A stretch of 64,000 nt of DNA from Nilaparvata lugens (lineage: Eukaryota; Arthropoda; Insecta; Hemiptera; Delphacidae), in NCBI RefSeq assembly GCF_014356525.2, contig NC_052506.1:18937916-19001915 (forward strand). Reading direction: 5' to 3'. The translations under genes were made by a program, and so were the position numbers. Positions 33,617-45,248 of this stretch are shown here, one piece after another. The notes below the pieces were generated by a model. That model was not told the origin of the DNA, made no database searches, and saw only the letters and a list, made by a program, of their open reading frames with translations. Within the stretch, counting starts at the first letter, position 1. Every line of letters starts with the position of its first letter.

Positions 33617-34062
33617 TTAGTTATCCATTATCAAGTAATCTTTGTTCACAGATTCCTTTGAACATCACGACGATGATAACTTTTGTCTCTCATATCCCAC
33701 AATGGAACATACTCTTAAACCAAACTTATCAACTTTTCATTGTACATAGTTACAACTTTATAAAACAGAACAACTTCAAAAAACAAAAACAAACAAGACT
33801 GTAAAACAATTTTAGGTGAGGAACACTTTGTTGTCTCAGCTCGACTAGTCCGGCTCAGTTCGGCCGGACAGAGCCGGAAAATCCTATTCAATTCTGATCG
33901 AAAAATTGATCGGCCGGAGACGGCCGTGCACGGCCGTATGAACCTGTTGCAATGGACGAGCATCTATTCCTTCCTTTGTCGGGGGGATCGTCCGGTCCCG
34001 TTCGGTAGTTTTCGGCCGATGCTAGTTCGGACGAAAACGGTTCTAGTGGATGGCCAACCTTA
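32842..34062. mobile_element. TIR element with CGGCCG-rich ends, split by a LINE tail
   Basis: The left terminus AACCGTCCATTGGAACCGTA matches, inverted, the right terminus ACGGTTCTAGTGGATGGCCA with several differences. Both subterminal regions are dense in CGGCCG and GATCGG motifs and contain a second facing copy (CGTCCATTAGAACCGTTACG against CATACGGCC and TGCAATGGACGAG). The ends are well separated because a LINE 3' fragment occupies 33130-33615. The superfamily is unknown and no transposase is seen. Confidence 0.55.
33130..33615 (+). mobile_element. 5'-truncated LINE, C-terminal fragment
   Basis: Decayed coding sequence reads, with frameshifts, through SVLLYGSETWKMTKKE, a zone ending RLQWAGHILRR, and RRTLWGRPRQRWWQQV. 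YGSETW and WAGH-RR-GRPR-W are the hallmark of the region after the reverse transcriptase domain of many LINE ORF2 proteins. A stop follows PNVNLDIDS/YR at about 33553, then a (TAAG)n tail typical of a LINE 3' end. Neither the RT nor the endonuclease is present, so it is a dead-on-arrival copy. It sits inside the TIR element. Confidence 0.75.
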
Positions 34063-34340
34063 ATCTACTTTTCAATCACTTGGAACTCTCCATTTCCAAT
34101 TTGAATCAATATTTATTTATTCTATGATCGGTGGTGGGAGAGGATATTATGTGATGCTGATGTATTGTGAGAGTGAACTATTTTGAGTGATTAGTGGAAT
34201 TATGGGATAATTGTGCTTTATTACTAAACATACAGGAGAAGTATGATACTATACAATAATATCGAACTGGACAGACATTATATCACAATGAAAATTTTCA
34301 TTATGTAATGATTAAGAGTACAGAATCTTCTATCGGATCC
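33616..34340. other. right half of the TIR element and flanking AT-rich DNA
   Basis: Only the CGGCCG-rich right end (about 33830-34062) is distinctive. Confidence 0.4.
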
Positions 34341-35288
34341 ATTTCAGTCTTACAATGGTCTTAGGCAGGGTGATGCTTTAGCATGTCTGCTTTTCAATGT
34401 GGCATTGGAAAAAGTAATACGAGACTCCAAAATTGACACTAGATGAATCCTGCTCAATAAGACAATTCAATTACTGGCTTATGCTGACGATATTGACATT
34501 GCAGCCAGATCAGTCCCTTAATATGATGGATGCATATAATAGCATGAGAGGGGCAGCAAATAGTATGGGACTGATTGTAAACAAGCAGAAAACAAAGATT
34601 ATGGTCTCATCAAGGTCCAATGCTCATAGATTGAATGCTGCTCAGTGTGACCTGATAGCTGATTGTGGTTTGGGGGTGGTTGATGAGTTCGTCTACCTTG
34701 GGTCTTCAGTAAACTCAAAAAATGAAACAACAAAATAATGAGATCAGACGAAGAATCCTACTTGCAAATAGGACATACTTCGGTTTAGCCAAACACTTCA
34801 AATCAAGGAATTTGAGCCGAGAAACAAAGACAAGAGTCTACCGCTCACTGATTCTGCTTGTGCTGACCTATGCCAGTGAGGCATAGACTCTAACAAAACT
34901 GGATGAGAATATGATCAACGTTTTCGAACGAAGAAAGATTCTACGCCGAATTTTTGGTGGTGTGCAAATTGATGGAGTGTGGCAGAGAAGAAAGAATAGG
35001 GATCTGTATGATATGTACGGCCACACCAATGCACTGGCTATTATCAGAGTAGGGAGACTCAGGTGGGCAGGCCATGTTGAAAGAGCTGATGACTCATATC
35101 CGGCTAAGAGAGTCATGAATTATAACATGGAAGGAAGAAGACGCCCTGGTCGACCAAGACTGAGATGGATGGACTCAATCACTGAAGATGCAAGGAGGCT
35201 TGGTGTAAGAAATTGGAGACGAGCTGCCATGGCCAGAGTGGAATGGAGGCGATTGCTGGAGGAGGCCAAGATCCATTTCGGATTGTAA
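34341..35288 (+). mobile_element. LINE ORF2 3' half: RT motif with YADD box plus C-terminal domain
   Basis: From about 34350 the decayed frames read GLRQGDALACLLFNVALEKV, then LLAYADDIDI (the YADD catalytic box of reverse transcriptase) near 34475. AANSMGLIVNKQKTKIM and VDEFVYLGSSVN follow. An intact 125-codon frame (34911-35288) carries GRLRWAGHVERADD, GRRRPGRPRLRWMD and a stop after KIHFGL. There are at least four frameshifts or stops (near 34440, 34520, 34735 and a TAG at 34884). The endonuclease and N-terminal RT are absent. The cognate N-terminal RT piece, possibly of the same family, is at 63008-63435. It is not functional. Confidence 0.85.
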
Positions 35289-37306
35289 AGCCGTGGATGA
35301 TGATGAATGATTATTGAATTAAAATTAGTCCTACTATATTATGTTCCACCCTATCCCAGTGTCTATACCAGGAAGAGATAAATTTCTCACTAATATATGA
35401 GAAAGCTCAGAATATAGTTTGATCTATTCCACTTTACTTTTGGTTAGTAATGGCATTGATAATTACATTGATTTAATTACTTCACATATATTGATGGAGG
35501 CGAGGAAAGAGTGTATATATTAAGAGAGGGAGAGAAAAAGCGCGGAAGAGAGAGAGTTGAAATTTGATTTTCTACTCCATTGATTAGCTGGAATGACCTG
35601 GACTATCAGGCCAGTGATTTAATCAAACTTCATTTACCTCATTAAATTGTCAAGGCTTTCTCGGAGCATACTGTAATCAACTCATACTCATTATGGAATA
35701 ATTGAAATTTTGAATTTTTCAGATAATATTTTATCTGTAATCAATCAATCAACTTGTGAATAATATATTTTCATTCAATATGCACTCTTTTATCTCTGCA
35801 ATTGTCCATTTCAATCGCTTTACGGATTCATACATCCATATTTTACCCAATATATAGTTTCAGAACTATCACCCAAGAGCGTTTGAATACGAATTGGTAA
35901 GAACACTGTAATAATCCCATTTCCGAAATGCCTTACTGATCCATACTTGCCGTAGTACGATCATCCTACAAAAGATATTGTCGTATAGCACCGTTGCCCG
36001 CATACATTCGGACTTTCGGTAACCAATTTCAAGCCACTCGACCTTTTCGAGAGCGACTCTTGCAAATTTGTGCCGGGGATACTCGTGCAATGATCAAATA
36101 CCAGCTGAACGTCTATGAGATAGAAGAATGTAGGAGTGGAGCTGGAGCCAAAAAGAGAAAGAGAGAAGTCTGGTGTTTTGTGATGGAGCGGGTAGGGCAG
36201 TGGGGGGGAAGGGGACGAAGTTGAGAATGAAAAGTGGAAATCGGGGTTGTTGCTCCCCTTTTATGAAACAAAGAGCTAGGTCCACTTCACATAACGTTCT
36301 TCTTGTTTCCAAGTGTGTAGCCTCGCTTTTCGTTCCAACTTTTCGTCTCCGGAATTTCACTGTGGTCGTAGCGGAATAATAATGGATATTCCGGTACAGA
36401 ATTCGTTTGGAGGGATCAATTCGTGTGGGTATTGTAATAATAATTCTCAACAACCGTACTGAGTTGATTGTGTTTATTTTGGAGAAAGAGTTGTTTTGCA
36501 ATATGCAATTTTCGATTGTCCACTACACCACTCCCCTCCCTCCACCAATTTATTGGTCATCTGCAATACTCTGTTCATGATGTTTAGGTTGTATGATAAT
36601 ATTACTCGATCTCATGTTATATCCATGCTATACAGATGTGTCGATGTATTACAAACGATTTCGGCTTTGTTTGTGATATGGGAATCATTGATGTTACAGA
36701 ATGTCTCAATCATGGAGATTAGTACATTGATATGTTTTCAGCCTGAAAGGCTTCTAAATAGAATAGAATAGAATAGTCTCCTTACCATTTGAAATGATTA
36801 TTTTGATTGCTTGTTTAATGGGAAAAATGTAATTCTTCTATGAATATATATATATTTATAGTTACGAATATTGATAGCTGAATAGTTGTATATAGATCAA
36901 TATAGTAAGAGATAATACAGATTAAAGATCATAGCACCTTTAAGTATATATTTTAATACAACATGTTTCGAACCATTTACAGTCATTTACAAGTGTAAGA
37001 GATAATCAGATAGAAGATCATACTTCAAATAGAAGTATAATACGCATCATAATACTTTTTCATTTATTTATTTATTAGTAAAAACTACTTATTATTAAAA
37101 TGATATTGAAAGAGAAAATATTTTCATCATTCATATCCAAATATTCTGATATATTCATCAGCTCCAGTGGTTTATGTTTATCCTAAAGCTGTGACCCTCT
37201 ATGTTCTCTCTGGAAATGAAGAACATTCTGATGATTCAACGTAATAATTCACTCCACTTTAATTTCCTTATTCGTCATATGAAACTGCAACAATAATACT
37301 TAATGT
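35289..37306. other. non-coding DNA with GA-rich patches
   Basis: GA-rich runs lie at 35500-35560 and 36120-36230. ORFs of 68-135 codons on both strands at 35.9-36.8 kb overlap and lack signatures. AATAG repeats near 36757-36774 could be a LINE tail. Nothing else was seen. Confidence 0.35.
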
Positions 37307-37319
37307 GTGTATAAATTCG

Positions 37320-37620
37320 ACCCTCTGAAGTTCGAAGCGGGTATAGGCACTACCTCCGTAAACAAAACCGTAGTGCATTCGTGTCACGTCAGCACAGGTA
37401 GGGCTGCTACACCAATAAAAATTGATAATCCAATTGAAGTTGAAAATTCTCAGCCAAAGTTCTCATTTTTATCCATTCAAGAATCAGAAAAAATACAGAT
37501 ATAACAAAAAATTTGCATTCAAAATACACGCCAACAAGATGGCTGCAAGATGGCTGAACCGACAAGTGCGTGACCTAGCGGGAAGAATCGTACCTAAGTT
37601 TGTTTCATCCAGCTACTGAA
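37320..37620. repeat. probable dispersed repeat (single copy in window)
   Basis: GTAGTGCATTCGTGTCACGT, followed by CAGCACAGGTAGGGCTGCTA, resembles a repeat I remember from several insect genomes. No second copy exists here to confirm it, and the two overlapping 65-codon ORFs have no signature. Confidence 0.3.
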
Positions 37621-38379
37621 ACAGGATTCAGAAATTTAGACATTTGCTCAAATTACCGAGAAAAATGCTCAAAGTAAACTGAAAAATATTCATAAGAATT
37701 ACATAGACAACAGGGAATATTTATTGTAGTATTGTTATGTTTTTTATTATTTTTATTTATATGAATATCGAACGGTAATCATTTAACCTCAAAATTCGAA
37801 TTTTATAATGTATATTTGCTACTTTTCTCATTTCTTGCAGTTGAAATAATAATTATCAATAGTAAAGAACTATTATTTATTATTAAATGATGAGAATTCG
37901 TAAATGATGATTATTTAATTATGATTTGGATGAACATTATTCTTCTTTTGGATTTCTAGATTGGGATTTTATCATAAATGAAGGGTAGCCATTGAAATGA
38001 TTCTTATCTAAATCTAACCACAGTCATTGTTACCAACTTAATTTTTGTTTTCGTGCACTAATCCTCCATATTACCCACCAACTATTTTGTGTTGCCATGT
38101 TGCAAATCTGGAGTACAGAAAAAATTTTTCCCGCACTATAGCGGAAAAGTGAATCTTTGGGTATTGTAATCAGTACAGGAACAGCAACTTTCCGAGGTAG
38201 CTGTAGGAAAATTCTATTTCAAAGGAGTTTTGTTTGGCTTTTTATTTCCAAAAATTGTCATTGAGAGTAGTAATTCAGAAAAAACTCTCGTGAAAAATTG
38301 AATGATTTTGAAAAAGTTCATTTTTGTAGGTTAAAATCATGTTTTAGGTGGAAATGTGTAATAACAAACTTGGTAGAAT
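37621..38379. other. AT-rich non-coding DNA
   Basis: A strong acceptor-like CATTTCTTGCAG ends at about 37840, but no open frame or donor follows. No feature is called. Confidence 0.4.
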
Positions 38380-38609
38380 AGTTCATTGTGATTCGATTCG
38401 CGTCCACTAGAGGTCCCTATCATGAATGGTAACCATCCTATGACCGTTTTAATTAATGCTGGATCCGTCATTTTGAATCGGCCATTACGCGGCCCAGTCG
38501 CGACCCCCAAATGCGAATCAAGGGGTTCGGATATCCTGAGGTATCCTAGAATCAGAATATTTAGGTCTGTTTCCATCTTCACGAAGTGCACACGAAATCC
38601 CTTAAGTAA

Positions 38610-38870
38610 CCGGACTGTATACTATTAAACGAGCAATTTCTGTTTATATGTTTGTATTTCACCGGATCTCGAAATCGGCTCTAACGATTCTCACGAAATT
38701 CAGAACATAGTAGGTTTATAATATAAAAATTCGATTGCACTAGGTCTCATCTCTGGGAAAACTTGCTGAAGGACATTAAAAGGATTTATTCATCCTTGGA
38801 AAACAGCTAATAATTTTGTCGTCTGTTGATGATGGAAGTGAGTGAGCGAGTGCATGTGTGTAGGACTGAA
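38610..38870. repeat. probable dispersed repeat, Helitron-like style
   Basis: TACTATTAAACGAGCAATTT, CACCGGATCTCGAAATCGGC and GAAGTGAGTGAGCGAGTGC resemble blocks of a dispersed insect repeat known to me from memory. The end is not delimited and no second copy lies in the window. Confidence 0.3.
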
Positions 38871-38922
38871 ACAAAATTATGACTCAGCTGTTGAACATTT
38901 TGTAATCATTCAATCAGGTACT

Positions 38923-39076
38923 TAGTGCCGGCTGTACAAAATCCGATTGAATTTTAATCCTGATTAATTTCAGTAGAACCAATCAGATAAGCTATCATTT
39001 TGTGAAATGGTCTTCTATGATTTGGTTCACGTGAAATAATTAATCAGGATTAAAATTCAACATGCTTTTGTGAGAA
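38923..39076. mobile_element. palindromic MITE, copy 2
   Basis: TAGTGCCGGCTGTACAAAAT through TTTTAATCCTGATTAATTTC faces GAAATAATTAATCAGGATTA and AAAATTCAACATGCTTTTGTG. It is clearly the same family as 8293-8450 but more diverged, with the right terminus eroded. Confidence 0.75.
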
Positions 39077-40209
39077 ATTTTTTGAATTTCTCTGGGAATT
39101 AATCTCAATCCACTGTGATTAGATAAAACCTTTCTGTATGAACTATAATTATATTACCATTTCTTCTTCCGTAATAAATTGTATATGCTTTTGTACTCCA
39201 GAGCGGAGCTCGGTGCCCCGATATTTAGCACAGCATGTAGTGTAACATTTTCCTTGTCTCATCTTATAGGCTCAAGTTATTAATAACTAATTTCTGTGAA
39301 ATATCAGCTTAAAGTGGTGAGGCAAAAATTAATTCCATCAATTATTAAGCTCAACGCAATACTCAAGAGAATAAAATTATCCGGCTATTGCGTGTTCTCT
39401 TCCAATATATTCCTACATTATTCGGCCGCTGTCAGTTTGTTGAAGTTGTATGGCAGCTGGGAATTCAATGATAACAGAATTTCCATACTGTTTCGAAACG
39501 TGAAAGCTGTGAAAAGGTAGAGTAATGAATGTTTTTACTCAGAACACTAGGTACCGAAAAATCGATGTAACAATGCATGATGGGAATAATTTTGATTAAC
39601 TGTTGATAATAATAAACTGAAACAACAGTAAACCCAAATTATTGCTATTACCATATTATTTAGAGTCTGAACCTTGAGCGCTACTCCAGTTACTTCTTAC
39701 TGTTCAATTATTTAAAACATTTACACTCTTTTGTTACCTTCGTAACTGAAAATAGCTGGTTTTGATTATTTGAGGGTATTCTGCATTCTGTTGTGCCAAG
39801 TATCATCAAGGGAAAGTGTGATGATAGGCATCCATTATATTCATGGCTATCAATAGTTACCTTGTCTAGACTGTTATTATTTTTCCCATCTATTGATCAG
39901 GAGTTTGTTCAATTATCAGGAATCACGGAGAGAATCTTATTGGACAAATTAGTAACTGCAACAATCACTCTGATAAATGATTAGTTTCGAAACATAAAAT
40001 AACGTCAACAATAAATAATTATATATTTTTTGGGGTTATTGAAATCACGGGTTGACTACATCAGTGCAACAGTTTTCGCACAGTCATCATTCTGATCGTA
40101 TTTTAATGTATAATATCATTTGCAATGGTGATTAATTTATCATAATTTATTGAAATAAAACAAATTAAAAGCTCTTGATTCTTTGATTCTATAATATTCA
40201 AGTTAGAAT
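39077..40209. other. AT-rich non-coding DNA
   Basis: ORFs of 63-74 codons only; no signature. Confidence 0.4.
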
Positions 40210-40420
40210 GCAATATTCAATTCAATTAAATTCAATACAATTCTTTATTGCCAGAATTTAACAACGCAACAAATCAAAGGTTAATGAATCAACACTTATC
40301 ACAAGAAAATAAAATACCCATAACCGAAAAACTGGAAATTGTTTCAGGCACCACAAGCGAAAGAAAAGTCTTTGACCGCTGGTAGGAGTCACAAAAAGTC
40401 TTGATTCTGGAGTTGGGGTT
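40210..40420 (-). repeat. LINE 3' tail
   Basis: On the minus strand the segment ends GGCAATAAAGAATTGTATTG followed by AATTGAATT-type repeats. An AATAAA signal directly before a short simple repeat is the form expected for a 5'-truncated insect LINE. The body contains no coding motif. Confidence 0.5.
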
Positions 40421-40645
40421 GTTATCTATTATCTAAATACGACAAAATAATAATAGATTTGAGAATAGTGCTATAAAATAGAATAGTAGATTATAGAATA
40501 GATTAGAATAGATTATAGAATAGTGCGCGATAAAAATATTGGAAACTTGTCCATCCCAATAATTCGATGATGAATTACGAAATGATTATTAAAGAAATGT
40601 CTTTTCTCTGGTATATGAGATTTGTGATCTTCTATGTGTGATTAC

Positions 40646-40718
40646 CTGCCACAGATGTAACGGAGGAAGAGATAACGTTCGAAAAGCTTTCAACTAGAAA
40701 CAACATCTGAGTTCTCGG
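40646..40718 (-). CDS. candidate internal coding exon, unidentified gene
   Basis: A textbook acceptor on the minus strand (CAGTATTTCCTTTTTGCAG, ending at 40719) and a donor GGCAG/GTAATC at 40646/40645 enclose 73 nt. Only frame 0 is open; both other frames hit stops. It encodes 24 residues beginning PRTQMLFLVESFS and ending SSSVTSVA, plus one base. This phase fits the terminal exon candidate at 30764-30846, implying an intron of about 9.8 kb that holds several mobile elements. The Ser/Thr richness continues across the join. I cannot name the protein. The support is two strong splice sites plus a single open frame. Confidence 0.42.
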
Positions 40719-41701
40719 CTGCAAAAAGGAAATACTGATATTAGAGAAGATTTTAGCTATTTTCACTCTCGATAGACTACCACTCCATAAACGTGGCTCA
40801 GTTTGTCTGGCAATTGATTTATTCCAACGGAATGAGTTCTTTCAATTGATTTCCTGGTTCATTTTTCAAGCAGTAAGCTATTCGCCGTAACTCCGCTCCC
40901 AACCATAACTTTTCTCGCTGGGAAAAGTGAAGGCAGTCATTCTATTCTATTCCCTAACCGTTTTCACTCTCAATTTAGTCGAAATTTAATTGGAACATGT
41001 AGTGCAAAGTCAATGATACTAAACTTATGATTTTGTGTCCAACCCTTGATAATAGATTTCAAATTGTATTTATCCTATATTGATTGTGGAGGAGATATTG
41101 TTGTTATCTGTTCTAAATCATTGAAAATTATAACATATTTGCGATTATAATAGTTGATAATTTGAATGCTATAGTATTTTAGCATATTTTTCTCAATAAA
41201 TGATAATTTGAGCAAAGAATTGATAATATTGATGCTCATAAATGATCGAATTAAATGAAAATTATAACAGATTTGAGAATGATGTGTTTATCTAAGTGTT
41301 ATTACAATCCAAAGCACAGAATCCATTATGGTATGTTCGTATAGTTATCTCAATGGAGATTATTTTCCGTCAAGAATAAATAACACTGAGCGCCTTATAT
41401 GATCTTAATTGAAAATTATAACATATTTATAAGAATTCATAATGTTGATTATTTGAATGTTATTACAACCCACAGCAGAGAACTCAAAACAATATGCTAA
41501 GATATTTTTTGAAATTAAAGATTAGCTCTACCAAGAATGGACACCACTTAAGATCTCTCCCCGATATCCTTATTTGAAGAAACATACTATTGCAGCAACA
41601 CTGAATAATAATAAAAACGTGTAAGTTGCTTTGTCAAATTAGGTTGGGTTGTTTGGGTAGTGGAACTAATGCAGATTTCCGGGCACAATATTGGCTGCAG
41701 C
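40719..41701. other. AT-rich non-coding DNA
   Basis: No supported feature; presumed intron if the minus-strand exon model holds. Confidence 0.4.
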
Positions 41702-41746
41702 TCAGACATTAGGAAGTGGAAACTCAGGCTCGGGATACGGTTTCAA
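41702..41746 (-). CDS. weak candidate terminal exon or end of a 92-codon ORF
   Basis: An acceptor-like TTTGTTAGCCAAATTTCAG on the minus strand is followed in frame 0 by LKPYPEPEFPLPNV and TGA. The proline- and glutamate-rich end looks protein-like, but 14 codons are weak evidence. The frame is also open upstream without splicing, to an ATG at 41980. No family is recognised. Confidence 0.18.
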   Translation of the reverse strand: MKPYPEPEFPLPNV

Positions 41747-42124
41747 CTGAAATTTGGCTAACAAATTGAAAGAAAGAGAAATAGATTTAGATTGGGAGGA
41801 AGTGAAAGAGTGGAAGGATGCGCGCGTCACCAGCGAGATAGAGGTCTCTGCTATTTCTTCCTTTATGTCTCCGGTATACGATTTTCCAAGGCTGTTGTAA
41901 ATGAGAGACGGCTGTGGTTTGTGGATGAGAGGGGTGGAGGAGGACATCCCAATTTGGGAGGCACACACTGTAAAAGACAAAAAGAGGGTCGTTATGTGAC
42001 AGGAGTTGGGGTTGGGCGACGTAGTTTTTATCAGTCGAATTTCTTACTGTGGAGTAGTATCCTACACCACACGACGCCTCGTGTCTGTCGAGTCTTTCTC
42101 CTTCTTCTCCTTCACTCGTCCGTC

Positions 42125-42310
42125 GCGGCGGCGGCGGCAACCAATGAAAGAAAACGCGTGACAGAGAAGTGAAAAAAGAACGCGACGTATAAAAGCGGCA
42201 GTGGAAGATTGGGCAAGAATGCTGCTTTGGAGAGAAACGACAAAACACAGTAAAAGGGCTGCGATGTGTGTATGAAGAGTGTGGAGAGCGGACTAAATTA
42301 AATCAGGCCC
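42125..42310 (+). promoter_or_regulatory. candidate TATA/CCAAT core promoter
   Basis: A (CGG)n run (42125-42138) is followed by CCAAT at 42141-42145 and TATAAAAG at 42188-42195, in a local CpG-rich setting (GAAAACGCGTGACAG, AACGCGACG). Transcription would be expected to start near 42218-42225. The first downstream ATG in good context (GCCCATGG) is at 42311. Confidence 0.4.
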
Positions 42311-42547
42311 ATGGTGGACCCTATGGACTCTGGTCAGAGGCAAAAGCATCAAACGATTGTGACATGCTGGTGGACTGTGCTTTGTTTTCCCTGTGTCCTG
42401 TTTTTTAGTACTCATTCGTTCTTAGGCTCCAAAATTGAGTCCAACAGTTCTTATACTTTTCATAAATTTGTGTATATCTTTTTTCTTTACCCAATTAAGC
42501 CAGTTACACACACATCGATTTTTGCCGTCCTTATTAACTCAATCTGA
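42311..42547 (+). CDS. candidate small ORF or first exon downstream of the TATA box
   Basis: The ATG at 42311 lies about 115 nt after the TATA box, with C at -3 and G at +4. It opens 78 codons: MVDPMDSGQRQKHQ, a hydrophobic stretch around residues 18-35 (WWTVLCFPCVLFF) that could be a membrane anchor or uncleaved signal, then an AT-rich, less protein-like tail. The change in composition after about codon 42 suggests that a real exon, if any, ends earlier. I see no strong donor there, and no family is recognised. Confidence 0.22.
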   Translation: MVDPMDSGQRQKHQTIVTCWWTVLCFPCVLFFSTHSFLGSKIESNSSYTFHKFVYIFFLYPIKPVTHTSIFAVLINSI

Positions 42548-44636
42548 TGAAACGGAACTTGTCAAACATAATCTGTTTAATCTAATTAGAATTTATAAGG
42601 ACTGAGATAAATCTTACGTCCAAAAATCGGTATGAATTAGTTCATGTTATCCCATTACATTTATGTGGATTAACATAGTGTAATTGATATTACTCTACTT
42701 GATGAGAAAATAAGAATTCGAATCAATACAAGTAAAATACTTCAATTTAGCTGAGCTATCTAAATGCCATCTAATCCAGCTATCCCAATTCAATCCTAAA
42801 CTAAACCTCAATATAAAAAAATGCATTTTCAAGCCAGACAGGGGTTATTGAACTGTTGAAGTGGCATGCATTCCATGGGAATCGGATTTATAAGGGAATA
42901 AATGAGCGAGTGGCAACGGTTGTATTCAGTCGTGGCATGAATCTAGGCCTAGCATTCTAGCATTGCTTAGGTCTAATAGGAGAGCTAGCCACTGATTTAG
43001 TGCCACCACATTTGCAATTCAATATTCGGCCCTTTTTATGAGCAATGTACCTTTTTCTCCATCTCCTTCTCTCTTCTTTCTATCCCCCACCTTCAATTTT
43101 CTTCCTCCTCCCTCTTTTTTCCTTACGCCTCAGCGATTGAATGAGTTGCGTCTCGACACGCGTTTCACCTCACTCACCACGCATTAGTGAGGTCGACCCA
43201 TTTTTCGTTTCTTTTTTTGCTAGCCGAGTTGGAACGGAAATCGGTTCGGGTTTTCTTGGACTGACTGCCTAATATGGGCTAGACACGTGACAAAAATGAA
43301 ATGGAGCTGCACTGGAATGTAAAACATGAACGAAATGTAGAACAAGGGGAGAAGTTTCCGACCAGGTTGCTCTGGATCATGTTTGAAGTGTTACTTAGAG
43401 TGTGACTCAGACTTCAGGAATTGATTGATATGACAGTAGCATCAACACTTGAGGTGCTAATAGAACGAGTAAGTCGCGGTTGGTGGATTAACAATATCAG
43501 CTCATCATTTTAATAGAATATGATAGCTAATTCGATTCAATTACACATTAAACCGTATCAATATAATCAAGTTCGATTCAAGAGTATTTATCACAACCCA
43601 CCCTATATAATTCTTTATTTGGTTCTAATTTCACAAATAAGTTGACATTGTGTTAGTTCATTAATCATACAGTACTTCAACTTCATCAATATGGTGGTGT
43701 ATGTTGTATTAATTACAATACTGTATCCATGCTGAGAACTGAATAATTGATGAAACAGACGAACAGATGCAGACCATCCAGCATTATTATTCATCATCCA
43801 AGTTGGAAATGAAGAACGATGTGAACGCAATCGAAACAGATGAGGATCTGCCATTCATATTGGAGAGTTACAATAACTCTTTGGCAAGCAGTTGATGCTT
43901 TCATTGCCGTGTATTATATCCCATCCTCTCTGCCGAGTAGCTCTAATGAGAAAAATCATCGAGCCAGATGATTCGAGCGAGACTCAACCCACTGTAACGA
44001 GTCTATATCTATCTGTTGGCTGCTTTCTTTCTGCTCCAAAACTCCAAAGGAATTTCTTTCCTTCTCTTTCCGTATAATGTCAAAAATGGATTCCGGAAAT
44101 CACTAAGTTCCAAGTTTATTGCTGCTGGGTTTTTCTTGTTTCTTTCTCTAACTTCTCCAAGGCAGGAGCCTGAATTATCAGAAAAACTTGGGAGGGCCGT
44201 TACTTCTATTCTACAATGTACAGTAACTTCAATATTACTTTGCTCCTTATCAATGCCTGAATATGCATCAATGTGCTATAAATATTGTGAATAAATATTG
44301 TCAAGTTCTGCTCCGGGGAGGGGCATGAACATGCACTAAAATTGATAATTAAAAACTTTTAACAATTAAACCAAAACTACAATCATAAACCATGGGCAAT
44401 ATTCCTCAACGTTTAATGCCCCACTGTTTTGTTCCGTAGAAAGAAGAGGACGCAAAATGAACAAGTAATTTATGATTAGAATAGTCAGATTAAATAGAAT
44501 AGTTAAACGGTTGTAATATTTGAGGTTATGATTCAATGATAGATATTTGTAGGTTAGATTGGTTGATCTTTGTTTAATCGAATTGTCGATATCACTTAAA
44601 TCGATGTATCGAAGCAGAATGACTAGTATATGGATG
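42548..44636. other. non-coding DNA
   Basis: A pyrimidine-rich patch at about 43045-43130 precedes a CpG-bearing stretch (43140-43260) without a core promoter. ORFs of 61-92 codons around 43.6-44.3 kb are unsupported. Confidence 0.35.
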
Positions 44637-44940
44637 GTTTGATTGATTGATTGATTGATTGAGTACTTTATTTATGTAGATTACAATATATTCTGGCTTA
44701 TACACTTATATACAATAGCTTACAATACAGCAAAATTATAGATGAATTTACATAATATAGACTAAGAAAATAATTATTGAACTGTATATGATATGAAAAA
44801 GCAGTTTGTAATATAATAACTATAGATAATAATCATATTGTTATGCATCTACATAATTGGCGGAGCTTTGGACATATCAATGTCCATTCTTCGGAAAGAA
44901 TATTAAAAATATCCTCCCCACTAACTCTCTACCAAAACGT
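44637..44940 (-). repeat. LINE 3' tail with (AATC)n end
   Basis: On the minus strand the sequence ends CATAAATAAAGTACTCAATC followed by four more AATC units, the usual form of CR1/Jockey-type LINE 3' termini. Only untranslated sequence is present. Confidence 0.6.
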
Positions 44941-45173
44941 TAATTTCGTTATTTAAACTAAGGATTTATTTATTAATGGAATATTGTAAAAGTTTTAATC
45001 AATATGAATATTAAAGAGAAAAAAAACAGAAAATTGATAGAGTAAAATAATTATATAGGTAGATAAGATCAAATAATTGATTAATAAAATGAAGTAGGCT
45101 GAAAGTAGATCAGGGTTATCAACTTTCAGTAATATACAGCATTATGCAGTGGATAATTGAAATAACATGAGTT
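44941..45173. other. AT-rich non-coding DNA
   Basis: No supported feature. Confidence 0.4.
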
Positions 45174-45196
45174 TATATAATATATATATATTATAT

Positions 45197-45242
<46 letters not shown>

Positions 45243-45248
45243 ATATAT
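45174..45248. repeat. (TA)n microsatellite
   Basis: TA repeats with a few TTATAT interruptions. Sequence of a different character (TTGTAGAGCGTTATTTTACT) starts directly after it. Confidence 0.97.

Noticed and set aside
41787..42248. 153-codon minus ORF and 126-codon plus ORF over the promoter candidate
   Set aside because: The two strands are open at once in CpG/CT-rich DNA, and neither shows a domain.
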